A stretch of DNA of 64,000 bases from G963668655 sp963668655 (GTDB lineage Bacteria; Myxococcota_A; SURF-8): positions 806,001-870,000 of the forward strand of contig CAXXPQ010000002.1 of NCBI GenBank assembly GCA_963668655.2, in the 5' to 3' direction. Both the position numbers and the translations under genes were made by a program. Below the pieces are notes generated by a model. The model saw nothing but the letters and a program-made list of their open reading frames with translations. It ran no database searches and was not told where the DNA came from. Below, in pieces: positions 1 to 8,405 of the stretch; position 1 is the stretch's first letter, and the number at the start of each line of letters is the position of its first letter.

Positions 1-1073
1 TCCAGGCGCGAGGGATTGGGCGTGAACACGGCGCAGTCGATGGACAGATAGCGTTCCACCAGGTTGTCGATAAGCCCTTCCACCGTATCGCCTTCCGGAT
101 TGGTGAGCGTCTGGGTGCCGCGATCGCCCACGCAGGATTCGTCGCCCACGAGGACGGCGCCCGCGCTTTCCACGATGCTGTGCAGCTTCCAGTTCGGCAC
201 CGCCATGGGGCAGCCGGACACCACGAGGCGCGGCGTTCCGGCGGGCGCGGCCCCCCGTTTCTCGGCGATGCGCGCCTCCAGTTCGTCGTTGATCTTCTCC
301 ACCGAGGCGGTGAAGCGCTCCGGGTCGTCGTAGAAAAAGACCTGGTTGGCCAAAAGGGCGTCCAGCCCGGAAATCGGTGCGGGATCGGCGCTACGCAGGT
401 CGGAGAGGCGATGCATGGCCCGGCGCTTCTTGTTGACGATATCGATGCCCTTCCGGAAACTCTCCACCGTGATCGTGCGGCCGGACTTCGCCTCCAGCTT
501 TTTCATAAGCCGCATGAACTCCGCCTTCAACAGCGCCTTTCCGGCCTCGCTCTTCACCTGGGGAAGATCCATGGCATAGAAATCCGGCACCATGGACGCG
601 AAGGTTTCGTAGCTCTTCTTCTTGCCGTCGCAGGTGTTTTCTCCCACGATGACATCGGACGCGGCGATATAGGGGCAGACGCGCTCGGCCACGAAGCCGA
701 AGGCCGACTTGATCAGCGAGCAGGTGTTGCGCGGAACGTGACGCTCCGCCGCCTCCAGTCCGAACTCGGCCCCGGCGCAGAGCCCCACGGAAACGCCGTC
801 CACCGCCAGGATCAGTTCCTCGGGCACGAACACGCAGAACGAGCCCACCACGATGCGGCCTTCCGCCTTGGCGTCCATCAGTTCCTTGATGCGCAGGCCG
901 TGGACCTCACTCATTACGAAATCGAAATACCCCATGCCCTCCGGACGGTCCTTCTGTGAAAGAAAGATGTCCTGATAGGCCTGTCCCAGCACGCCCAGCA
1001 GGGCGTCGTGTTTTTGCAGATCGAGCCCCAGCTCGGCCCACATCGGATGATAATCGACGGCTTGATCGTTCAT
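1..1073 (-). CDS. 2-hydroxyacyl-CoA dehydratase / double-cubane cluster family protein (C-terminus beyond window)
   Basis: Reading leftward from ATG at 1073 the frame stays open to the window edge (about 357 codons), so the C-terminus is missing. The start has a GGAG Shine-Dalgarno 8 nt upstream. The protein contains the family's cysteine-centred motifs in order: NTCSLIKSAFGF, RVCPYI, ENTCDGKKKSYE, VSGCPMAV and GDESCVGD. This arrangement resembles the YjiM-type double-cubane proteins and HgdB-type dehydratase subunits, which use Fe-S clusters for low-potential electron transfer. The TCDGKKK segment and the absence of an adjacent second dehydratase subunit upstream favour the stand-alone double-cubane type. 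Its activator ATPase partner would have to lie left of the window. Substrate unknown. Family assignment is firm, subtype is inference. Confidence 0.85.
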   Translation of the reverse strand, partial: MNDQAVDYHPMWAELGLDLQKHDALLGVLGQAYQDIFLSQKDRPEGMGYFDFVMSEVHGLRIKELMDAKAEGRIVVGSFCVFVPEELILAVDGVSVGLCAGAEFGLEAAERHVPRNTCSLIKSAFGFVAERVCPYIAASDVIVGENTCDGKKKSYETFASMVPDFYAMDLPQVKSEAGKALLKAEFMRLMKKLEAKSGRTITVESFRKGIDIVNKKRRAMHRLSDLRSADPAPISGLDALLANQVFFYDDPERFTASVEKINDELEARIAEKRGAAPAGTPRLVVSGCPMAVPNWKLHSIVESAGAVLVGDESCVGDRGTQTLTNPEGDTVEGLIDNLVERYLSIDCAVFTPNPSRL

Positions 1074-1632
1074 GGCAATCCTCCATTCGTTGCATGAGGG
1101 CGGTCGTCCCGCCCCGGTCCGGAGGATCGATTTTCTGGGAGAATCAGATTCCGGAAGGAGAGGAAAAACCGCTCGGTTTAATCGGGAAAGAAGCCCCACG
1201 GGCTTCCAAGGCTTCCCTTCAGGTTTTATGACCTATGTGCCTGCGCATCGCTTTCCTCTTGAAAAGATGTCGGTTCGATCAGGGCGGCATCGAATTCCGC
1301 CGCAAGAAAACCTACCCGAAAAGCGCGCCGAAATCAAGTTCCGGTTTCCCGCGCCCGGGGAAAACCGGCGGGATCGCGCCGCCGGACGATTCTTCGGGCG
1401 TGAAAAGGCGAAAGCGACCGCTTTCACCGCCAACCATGTCTCTCCGAATCGGCCGAAAAAGCGGGATTTCCCCCGTTTTCATCCTCCCGGAGCCGACACG
1501 CCCCGGCTTTTTTTTCCTTCGATCGCCGGATAAAAATCATTAGCATTCCGTTAGGATCGTGTTAAGATTTCGTTCCGACACCCGCTCGGGTTTGGCGAAC
1601 ATCCCGTGGAAAGATCGATCCCGGAGGTTGGA
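1074..1632. other. Non-coding divergent intergenic region
   Basis: About 560 bp separate two divergent genes. Short open frames here have no recognisable protein content. A hairpin with 7-bp arms (GAAGCCC, loop CAC, GGGCTTC) lies at 1190-1206 without a clear T-run. A weak promoter-like pair for the rightward gene is listed separately at 1540-1568. Otherwise nothing is recognised. Confidence 0.5.
1540..1568 (+). promoter_or_regulatory. Possible sigma70-type promoter for the phosphoesterase lipoprotein
   Basis: TTAGCA and TAAGAT are separated by 17 nt, each matching 4 of 6 consensus bases, placing the transcript start near 1575 and giving a leader of about 58 nt. The match is weak, so this is tentative. 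Confidence 0.25.
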
Positions 1633-3117
1633 ATGGAACGGAAACACCTGAACTTACTGGTTTTATTATCCTTACTGGCATTGCTGAGCCTGGGCGCGAG
1701 CGCCTGCCTGGAGTCGGATCGGAACGCCCCGGACGGCGATCTGTCGCCGGCGGACACCGATTCCCCGCCGGACGGCGACGCGGATACGCCCACCCCGCCG
1801 GACGGCGACGCGGATGCGGCCTCCGAGGAACCTTTCAGCGAGGTGGTGGATGTAAACGAGCCGGATTCCTGGATCTCGGAGGAAAACCGCACCCCGCGTT
1901 TTCTGCACCTGACCTACCGGCAGGATCCGAAAAACGCCGTCACCGTGCAATGGCAGACGGAATTCACCGATATCGATGTCTATCCGGCCAGGGTCTGGTT
2001 CGTGAAAGAAAGCGACCTGGTGGAATTCGAAGACGTCAAACACATGCCTTTCGCCACCCAGTTCACCCGCAAGGGCGAAAGTTTCACCTACGAGACCCAG
2101 TTGAAGGATCCCGACAGCGGCGATCCGTACACGGCCCGGCTGGCCGTTCACGAAGTGGACGTTCAGGGACTGGAACCCGGAACGACCTATCATTTCCGAG
2201 CCGGAACCTGGAAGAGTTTCGACTTCGAGACCGGACGTTTCGATATGCCCAACCTCTCGGCGACCTCCAGTTTCCACACCGCGCCGGAACCTTCCGCCGC
2301 CGCCAAACTCTCCTTCGTCATGGCCGGCGACAGTCGGGGAGGCTACGAAGGCATCCATGCGAACATCGAACGGTTGAAGGATCTCGGGGCGGACTTCTGG
2401 ATCTTCAACGGCGACATGAACGACGTCGGCACTCAGAACGAATGGTTCCTCTGGTTCGAGGCCATGGCCCCGGTTCTGTCCGCCACGCCGCTGATGCCCG
2501 TGCAGGGCAACCACGAATTTTTCAGCGAGGAATTATACTATTACAGTTTCGCCCTGCCGGAGGAGGACGGCCTGCCGGAAGGGCTCGAGGAACACGCCTG
2601 GCATTTCGTGTACGGCAATACGCTGGTCATCGGCCTGGATTCCAACCCCGGAACGCCGGTGGATCAGCCCACGATCGACCAACTTCCCTGGCTGCGCTCC
2701 GTTCTGGAACGCTATAAGGACGATCCCGAGATCGTCTGGCGGGTGGCCATGACCCATCATGCGCCCTATTCCGCTTCCAAACACGGCAGCACGGAACGAC
2801 TGATCGAGCATTTCGTGCCGGTCTTCGAGGAATACGGCGTGGACCTGGCCTATGCCGGGCACGATCACAACTACGAACGAAGCTGGCCCTGGAAACAGGG
2901 AGCGAAGGTCGAGGACGGACAAGGCGTGGTGTACATCGTCGCGGGTGGATTCTATTGCACGCCCTACAGCGCCGGGACGGACGAGTGGACCGCTCTCAGC
3001 CGGGACGGCGACGACAGCAATTACGCGGTGGTTCGCATCGACGGTCGAAGCCTGAACGTGACCGCCTATAACGGCGTGGGAGAGAAATTCGACGAAACCA
3101 CCCTGACAAAGGAATAA
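1633..3117 (+). CDS. Metallophosphoesterase lipoprotein, purple acid phosphatase-like
   Basis: A 494-residue exported enzyme predicted to hydrolyse phosphate esters with a two-metal centre. ATG at 1633 is chosen over the upstream GTG at 1606 because GGAGG sits just before it and it begins the signal peptide. The signal ends at Cys25 (GASAC), a weak but plausible lipobox. An Asp/Pro-rich linker with a repeated PPDGDAD motif follows, then a fibronectin-like N-terminal domain typical of purple acid phosphatases. The five metal motifs are all visible: GDSRGG (D233), NGDMND (D261), GNHE (N293-E295), THHAP (H375, H376) and GHDHNYE (H410-H412). A terminator follows at 3141, so the gene is probably monocistronic. 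Substrate is not deducible. Confidence 0.9.
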   Translation: MERKHLNLLVLLSLLALLSLGASACLESDRNAPDGDLSPADTDSPPDGDADTPTPPDGDADAASEEPFSEVVDVNEPDSWISEENRTPRFLHLTYRQDPKNAVTVQWQTEFTDIDVYPARVWFVKESDLVEFEDVKHMPFATQFTRKGESFTYETQLKDPDSGDPYTARLAVHEVDVQGLEPGTTYHFRAGTWKSFDFETGRFDMPNLSATSSFHTAPEPSAAAKLSFVMAGDSRGGYEGIHANIERLKDLGADFWIFNGDMNDVGTQNEWFLWFEAMAPVLSATPLMPVQGNHEFFSEELYYYSFALPEEDGLPEGLEEHAWHFVYGNTLVIGLDSNPGTPVDQPTIDQLPWLRSVLERYKDDPEIVWRVAMTHHAPYSASKHGSTERLIEHFVPVFEEYGVDLAYAGHDHNYERSWPWKQGAKVEDGQGVVYIVAGGFYCTPYSAGTDEWTALSRDGDDSNYAVVRIDGRSLNVTAYNGVGEKFDETTLTKE

Positions 3118-3140
3118 CGCCGTTTTATCCCCATCATGCC

Positions 3141-3169
3141 GCCCCCCGGCCGTCGCCGGGGGGCTTTTT
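3141..3169 (+). terminator. Rho-independent terminator after the phosphoesterase gene
   Basis: A perfect 10-bp stem (GCCCCCCGGC, loop CGTC, GCCGGGGGGC) is followed directly by TTTTTC, 24 nt after the stop codon. Confidence 0.9.
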
Positions 3170-3176
3170 CGTTGTA

Positions 3177-3343
3177 AAGGCAACCTCTAAAAATGGCTAT
3201 TCGTCGCGAGAACGAAAGATTTTCGTCTCCGGGTGTTTTTCACAACCGCAGGCATATCAACCGGATACGTCGAGGATTGGGAAAAACGATCCGGATCGAA
3301 AAGATTCGTTCGCAGCGGAATATGGATTTTTAGAGGTTGCCTT
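3177..3343. mobile_element. 167-bp MITE-like inverted-repeat element
   Basis: Perfect 18-bp terminal inverted repeats (AAGGCAACCTCTAAAAAT) lie at 3177-3194 and 3326-3343, and the similarity continues imperfectly about 15-20 bp inward (GGCTATTCG against CCATATTCCG). The interior has no gene. It sits between a terminator and the next promoter, as expected for a non-autonomous element. Ends of this sort occur in IS5/IS4-type elements in general; no transposase is present here, so the parent family is inference. Confidence 0.65.
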
Positions 3344-3389
3344 AAATCGGTCATTCGGGAGAACTCCCGCCGTTTCCTCGCTTTTGGAT

Positions 3390-3417
3390 TTGTCGGATTC
3401 GGGCTTCCATGTATAAT
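3390..3417 (+). promoter_or_regulatory. Promoter for the SH3/propeller protein
   Basis: A perfect TATAAT (-10) at 3412-3417 is preceded at 16 nt spacing by TTGTCG (4/6) at 3390-3395. The predicted start is near 3424, 33 nt before the ATG at 3457. The promoter begins 47 bp after the right end of the MITE-like element. Confidence 0.55.
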
Positions 3418-3456
3418 GAGTCCGATTCTACTGTTTTCCAAAACCAGGGGTTGACC

Positions 3457-6400
3457 ATGATCCATCGAACCGGGTTCGCAAAATTCGGGTTGGCTTTGCT
3501 TCTGTTCACGCTCATCGCACTCGCCGGATCGGCGGCGGATTTTTCGAAAACGCCGGGCGGATCCTCCGCCGCGTTCGCCGAGGAATCGCCCGTCGCTTCG
3601 GTGATGATTAAACCCGCCAGCCTGCGCCTGGAGCCTTCCGTCCGCGCCACGAAGATCAAGACGGCCCGCAAGGGCTGGAAGGTGACCGTGCTCAAGCGTT
3701 CCGAAAACATGCGCTGGCTGATGGTGCGCCTGGACGACGGCATCGAAGGCTGGCTTCCGGCCGAAAGCGTGGGAGAAATCAAGGAGACCGAAACCGTGGA
3801 AGTGGATCTGGAGGCCGAGCCGGAAGACGAGGAGCCGGGGCTCCCGGAGCAGGCCCCGCCCACGGCCGCGCCCGCCGAACCGAAGCCGAAAGCCAGAAAA
3901 ACGCGTAGCGGCCCGGATCCCTGGGGAATCGCCTGGGCGGCGGAGTTCAAGAAACTCACCCCCATCCGCGAACAGCCGTCCCTGTCCGGCCTGATCTTCC
4001 TGGAGCCGTCCGCCATGACCGGCGGCGGAGACTGGCGACTGGTGGCCGTGGACGCCGCCACCGGGACCATCCGCTGGACCTACAAGCCCTATCCCAAGGC
4101 CGCGCGCACCAGCAATATCCTTCCCTGGGGCGGCGGGTTGGCCTTCGCCTTGTCGGACAAGCGCCTCGTGGTGCTGTCGATCCTGAACGGCAAGGAGGTG
4201 AAGAGCCAGGCGCTGCCGGAACAGAACGTGGGCCTGATGACCCCCTGCGGAAAGAATCTCTGTTTCATGCAGGCCGAGTTTTCCTCCACGTCCCTGCCGG
4301 CGGCCACCAACATCTTTTTCCGGGCGTTGCCCCGCCGGGTATCGAAGCTGGACATGGGCGTCTGGGATCCGAACGCGAAGAAGTTCGTCAGCCACTATCC
4401 CATTCTGAGACTCGGCGTCCTGCCCAGCGCTATCATCGTGGACAAGAAAAAACTGGCCGTGGTCATGCCGGAAGGCGACATCGAGGTATACGGCCTGGAC
4501 AAGGTGAGCCGCGAGCCGCTGAAACGCTACCAGGCTCCGTATTCGGAATGGCTGATCCAGGACGGAACCCTGGCCTGGATCAACGCCAACCAGCTCTTCA
4601 CCATTCCGCCGGACAAGGTGGCCGCCACCCCTCCGGTGGCCTTGCCCGTCCGCAGCCGCGATTTCATGGCCTACGGCGCCGGGCTGCTCTCCATCAGCCG
4701 CAACATGAAGGAAGGCATCAGCGCCTGGAGCTTCGACCGCAACACGATGACGGAGCAGCGCATCGGCGACTGGATGGGCGACGATACTTTTCATCACCAG
4801 CAGACCGGCGGAACCGTCGCGTTATCCCACAAGAATCGCTCCGCCATCCTGGACCATGCCGCCAGGCGTCAGATCGTGAATCAGGCCATGCCCTGGCTGG
4901 ACGATCTGAACGCCCGCCCGCTGTATTCCTCGTCCGGCCGCTTCGTGGCGGTGGTGGAGTCGGGCAGCGCCTTTTTCCTGTTCGGGCTGGCTCCCATCGC
5001 GGAGATGAAACCCGGCGCGGCGGAGACGGCTTTCGGCAAGGCGCTCGATCCGACCAGCGGATACCGCCTGCTTTCCGGGCCCGGCAAAGCGGGACAGTGG
5101 CCGGCGCTGGAAGCGATCTTCGAAAAGCTGATTCAGCGGAAAGGCGGCTTCGAGGCGCGCTGCAACTGCCTGGAGGCCTTCGGTTCCCCGGAAACGGTGA
5201 AAAAGGCGCTGACGCGCATGCTGGCCACCCGCAACCGCTGGCTGGTACCCCTGGCCATGGGCGAATGGCCGAAATACGCCACGGACGATCCCCCCGAGGT
5301 GCTGCTGGACCTGTATTTCGCCGCCCAGCTCAAGCGCGGCACGGCGGCCACGGAAGCCTCGAAGATCGCCAGGGCCCTGGCGGCCGACTGGCCGGAGGGA
5401 TGGAAGGACGAGGATCTGCAAGCCTTTTCCCAGTGGTGCCTGGATCAGCTGATCGCCGCCAATCCGGGCCTGGTGGCGCCGATTTTCCGCAATCGATTGA
5501 AGGACGAATCGCTGCCCTATCCGGAGCGCCTGAAAGCCTTTCGTTTCCTGGCCGGACGCTACGAGCAGGAAAAGAAGCTTTTGAACGGCTGGTACAAGGC
5601 GCTTCTGAAATGGGAGCGCAAGGCCAAGCGCATCAATCGCAAGATTCCGCATCCCGACGCCGAGGATCTGCTGGTGACGCTGGAGCACGGAAATAAAAAA
5701 TACGGCGTCTTCATGTTCGATTTCCCCTTCACCGGCTCCATGTGGCTGTACATCCAGCATCGGGGCGCGAAGTCCGGGTCCATCTATTCCATGGGCCAGG
5801 TTCTCACGCCGCGAAACCGCACCATCCTAAACAACATCACCCGCCGCTACAACCGGCTGCCCTCCGACGTGAAGCAAAGTCGCCGTCCGCCCGTGGACCT
5901 GGAGATGGACGCCGCGAACCTGGTGCTCACCCTGCGTTATCCTTCCGAAGAGAAGGTCATCACCTTCCGCCTCGATTCGATCAAGCGGGATCGCGATCGG
6001 GACGGGCTCACGGATATCGAGGAAAAGGATCTGGGGCTGGGACAGCGCAAGCGCGACAGCGACTCCGACGGAATTCTGGACGGCCTGGACACCAATCCCC
6101 TGGCCAGCCACAAGGAAAAGATGAACGACAACCAGCAGATCACCCAGGCCGTCTACGTTCATCGCATGCAGACGGGAAAGAAGCCGGAACCGATTCCCAC
6201 CCGGAATCCCAACGATTTCCAGCGCTTTCACTGGGTGGACTTCGGCGGTCTGCGCCCGGCGGAACTTCCCACGAAGGACGAAGCCTATCTCGTCGTCACC
6301 GAGGAAGGCACCGCGCGCGCCTGCTCTTTCGTGAAGCCCGATGAAAAACTTCCCCTGAAACCGCCGGAAGGCGCGCGTTTCATCGGTCCCATCGCCTTTT

Positions 6401-6555
6401 CAAAGCCGGGCAACGAAGCCTGGGTGGGGCTTTCCTGCGCCAAGCGGGACGTGACCAACTATTACCTTCTGCAACTGGACAAGCACTGGATCGCCCTGGA
6501 CGCCGCGTCCAGAAGCCTCGTGCCCGAAGCGGACGAAAAGAAACCGGAAAAATGA
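3457..6555 (+). CDS. Exported SH3 / beta-propeller / thrombospondin type 3 repeat protein
   Basis: A 1,032-residue protein of unknown specific function. ATG at 3457 is chosen because it directly opens a signal peptide (MIHRTGFAKFGLALLLF) and because the upstream ATG at 3409 overlaps the -10 box. Visible parts: an SH3-like domain at about residues 48-105 (SLRLEPS...GIEGWLPAESV), a Pro/Glu-rich linker, a PQQ/quinoprotein-like propeller region (WRLVAVDAATGTIRWTY), a helical middle of unknown fold, and a calcium-binding thrombospondin type 3-like segment near residues 845-885 (DRDRDGLTDIEE, DSDSDGILDGLD). The combination suggests a cell-envelope scaffold or sensor rather than an enzyme. The RDD membrane protein follows 46 nt later on the same strand and is probably co-transcribed. 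Confidence 0.75.
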   Translation: MIHRTGFAKFGLALLLFTLIALAGSAADFSKTPGGSSAAFAEESPVASVMIKPASLRLEPSVRATKIKTARKGWKVTVLKRSENMRWLMVRLDDGIEGWLPAESVGEIKETETVEVDLEAEPEDEEPGLPEQAPPTAAPAEPKPKARKTRSGPDPWGIAWAAEFKKLTPIREQPSLSGLIFLEPSAMTGGGDWRLVAVDAATGTIRWTYKPYPKAARTSNILPWGGGLAFALSDKRLVVLSILNGKEVKSQALPEQNVGLMTPCGKNLCFMQAEFSSTSLPAATNIFFRALPRRVSKLDMGVWDPNAKKFVSHYPILRLGVLPSAIIVDKKKLAVVMPEGDIEVYGLDKVSREPLKRYQAPYSEWLIQDGTLAWINANQLFTIPPDKVAATPPVALPVRSRDFMAYGAGLLSISRNMKEGISAWSFDRNTMTEQRIGDWMGDDTFHHQQTGGTVALSHKNRSAILDHAARRQIVNQAMPWLDDLNARPLYSSSGRFVAVVESGSAFFLFGLAPIAEMKPGAAETAFGKALDPTSGYRLLSGPGKAGQWPALEAIFEKLIQRKGGFEARCNCLEAFGSPETVKKALTRMLATRNRWLVPLAMGEWPKYATDDPPEVLLDLYFAAQLKRGTAATEASKIARALAADWPEGWKDEDLQAFSQWCLDQLIAANPGLVAPIFRNRLKDESLPYPERLKAFRFLAGRYEQEKKLLNGWYKALLKWERKAKRINRKIPHPDAEDLLVTLEHGNKKYGVFMFDFPFTGSMWLYIQHRGAKSGSIYSMGQVLTPRNRTILNNITRRYNRLPSDVKQSRRPPVDLEMDAANLVLTLRYPSEEKVITFRLDSIKRDRDRDGLTDIEEKDLGLGQRKRDSDSDGILDGLDTNPLASHKEKMNDNQQITQAVYVHRMQTGKKPEPIPTRNPNDFQRFHWVDFGGLRPAELPTKDEAYLVVTEEGTARACSFVKPDEKLPLKPPEGARFIGPIAFSKPGNEAWVGLSCAKRDVTNYYLLQLDKHWIALDAASRSLVPEADEKKPEK

Positions 6556-6601
6556 TTCCCATCCGTTCGGTTCCCTCGGAACGCCAAGCGAAAGGCCGGG
6601 C

Positions 6602-8374
6602 ATGACGGAAAACGACTTTTCGGAAAAGGACGGATACAAGGCGGGAGAGAAACCGCGCTACACCCGCAAGGCCGAATTGCTCCTGGTGCTCTGCCTGGTG
6701 GCGATTTTCACCCTGCCGGGGTTCGTGACCGCGCAGGTCGTGTTTTCGAATCTCCAGAAGATCCGCCTGGATTTCGTTCGGGGCGCGGCCCGCTATCGCG
6801 GGCATCCCGTGGCGATTCTGCAACGCGTTGATGTCAAGAGCGTCATGGAGGGCGAATCGCCGCTTCAACTCGCGGCGAAGCGCATCGAAGACGGTCGGGG
6901 AACCGATGAAACCATCATCCCGGGCGATCCGGCGTTCTCCTGGCCGGAGAAGGATTTCGATCCCGGCATCATCGCGACTTTTCAGCGGCTGGCCGACAGC
7001 AACCGCATGAAGGAGCACATGAAGACCATGCGCATGCCCTCGGAGGCGTTCCGCTATTTCGGACTAGAGCGGGATCTGTGGATGGTGTCTCACCGGGGGA
7101 TCTTCGTCTTCGACGGCGTGCGGACGACGTACACCGAATGGGAAGACGCGGAAATTCAAGACGCCGGAACGGACGGGAAAAACGTCTGGCTGCTTCTGCA
7201 ACAAGACAACGATCGCCTGTTGCAGCGCTACGCGAACGGCGCGTGGGAGCCGCCGGTGGCGGTGGAAACGGAAGAAACCTGCGAGGAATCCTTCGGAAAA
7301 CGCTGCGCCTGCATGAAACTGAAGCGGCTTCTTGCGGCTCCGAACGGCGTCCTGCTGTTCCGATACCTGGAAAAGTCGTGGGAATTCGCCCGCTTCGATC
7401 CGCAACGTCCGGACGACCCGCTTCGGTATCAACCCTCGGGAATCACGGAAGCGGAGTGGAAGGGCTTTCTGGACCGGGGACGACCGCGCATCCTGGCCTT
7501 CGCGGAGGAAGATCGGCGCAAGGCGTCGGAATTCCTTCCCTTTCAGGAAGTACGAGTCATCCTGCACGACCTGGAAAACGATCGGTGGGTTTCGAAATGG
7601 GAAATGGATCTCCCGGCCTGGATCTTTCCGGTGTCCGGTTTTGACGCGGAAACGCCCGCCGGGCTTCTGGCCACGCGCTTCCGCTTTCCCGACGGATTCG
7701 AAAGCCGCTGGATCGATCCGGACGGGCATGAAGACGAATCCGGCAGTGAATTCAAATTGTTGACGGATTTCGGGCCATTGATCGGCTTGGCGAAAAACAC
7801 TCTGATCTGGATGGCCGCGCTTCAGATCTTCCCCGTTTTCGTCGCCTTTCTCTTCGCTTTCTGGATTTCAAGAATGATGGCGCGCCACCGGGAGGATCGC
7901 TACGTTTCCGCCGAGGGCGCGTCCGTGCGTTTCGCCAGCATCTGGAGGCGGGCGCTCGCCCAGTTCATCGACGCGGCGCTGTTGCTGATTCTGCCGCTTC
8001 TCGTAACGGCCTGGGCTACCTACGCGCCGCCGGGTTTCGAAAGCGCCAGGGAACTGCTGCCCTTCGCCCGCTTCCTGGGAGCGATGCTCGTCGTCCTGGG
8101 AAGCGGCATCCTGTTGCTGCTTCTCTATTCTTCCGTTCTGGAGGGACTATTCGGCTTTACCTTGGGGAAGTGGATCATGAATATCCGCGTGGTGAAGATG
8201 GACAGCCTGAAGCCCTGCGGGATCGGACGCGCCGTTTTGCGCAACCTCTTGCAACTATTGGACGGCCTGCTGCATTTCATCATCGGCATGGCCTTCGCCG
8301 CCTTCAGCCGCCACTGGCAGCGCCTGGGCGACATGGCCGCCGGGACCATCGTCATCCGCCGGGAGGAAGGGTGA
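6602..8374 (+). CDS. RDD-family membrane protein with long extracytoplasmic N-terminal region
   Basis: A 590-residue membrane protein. One hydrophobic helix lies near residues 23-45, followed by a soluble region of roughly 350 residues, a second membrane segment near 400-420, and a C-terminal RDD domain from about 440 (WRRALAQFIDAALLLILPLL, then LGKWIMNIRVV and HWQRLGDMAAGTIVI, the family's Arg/Asp signatures). RDD proteins are usually 150-250 residues, so the large N-terminal region is unusual; it may be a sensor or propeller-like domain. Function is unknown. It lies 46 nt after the SH3/propeller gene and converges on the UbiA gene with a 31-bp gap. Confidence 0.8.
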   Translation: MTENDFSEKDGYKAGEKPRYTRKAELLLVLCLVAIFTLPGFVTAQVVFSNLQKIRLDFVRGAARYRGHPVAILQRVDVKSVMEGESPLQLAAKRIEDGRGTDETIIPGDPAFSWPEKDFDPGIIATFQRLADSNRMKEHMKTMRMPSEAFRYFGLERDLWMVSHRGIFVFDGVRTTYTEWEDAEIQDAGTDGKNVWLLLQQDNDRLLQRYANGAWEPPVAVETEETCEESFGKRCACMKLKRLLAAPNGVLLFRYLEKSWEFARFDPQRPDDPLRYQPSGITEAEWKGFLDRGRPRILAFAEEDRRKASEFLPFQEVRVILHDLENDRWVSKWEMDLPAWIFPVSGFDAETPAGLLATRFRFPDGFESRWIDPDGHEDESGSEFKLLTDFGPLIGLAKNTLIWMAALQIFPVFVAFLFAFWISRMMARHREDRYVSAEGASVRFASIWRRALAQFIDAALLLILPLLVTAWATYAPPGFESARELLPFARFLGAMLVVLGSGILLLLLYSSVLEGLFGFTLGKWIMNIRVVKMDSLKPCGIGRAVLRNLLQLLDGLLHFIIGMAFAAFSRHWQRLGDMAAGTIVIRREEG

Positions 8375-8405
8375 AGCGGAATCGACCCGTTTCGAGCGCC
8401 GCCCC

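Noticed and set aside
1190..1206. Hairpin GAAGCCC-CAC-GGGCTTC as a terminator
   Set aside because: It lies between divergent genes, has no T-run on either strand, and no transcript would end there.
1672..2514. Long minus-strand open frame inside the phosphoesterase gene
   Set aside because: It is the antisense of a gene with all five metal motifs; its product is Arg/Val/Gly-rich with no recognisable domain. High GC makes such antisense frames common throughout the window.
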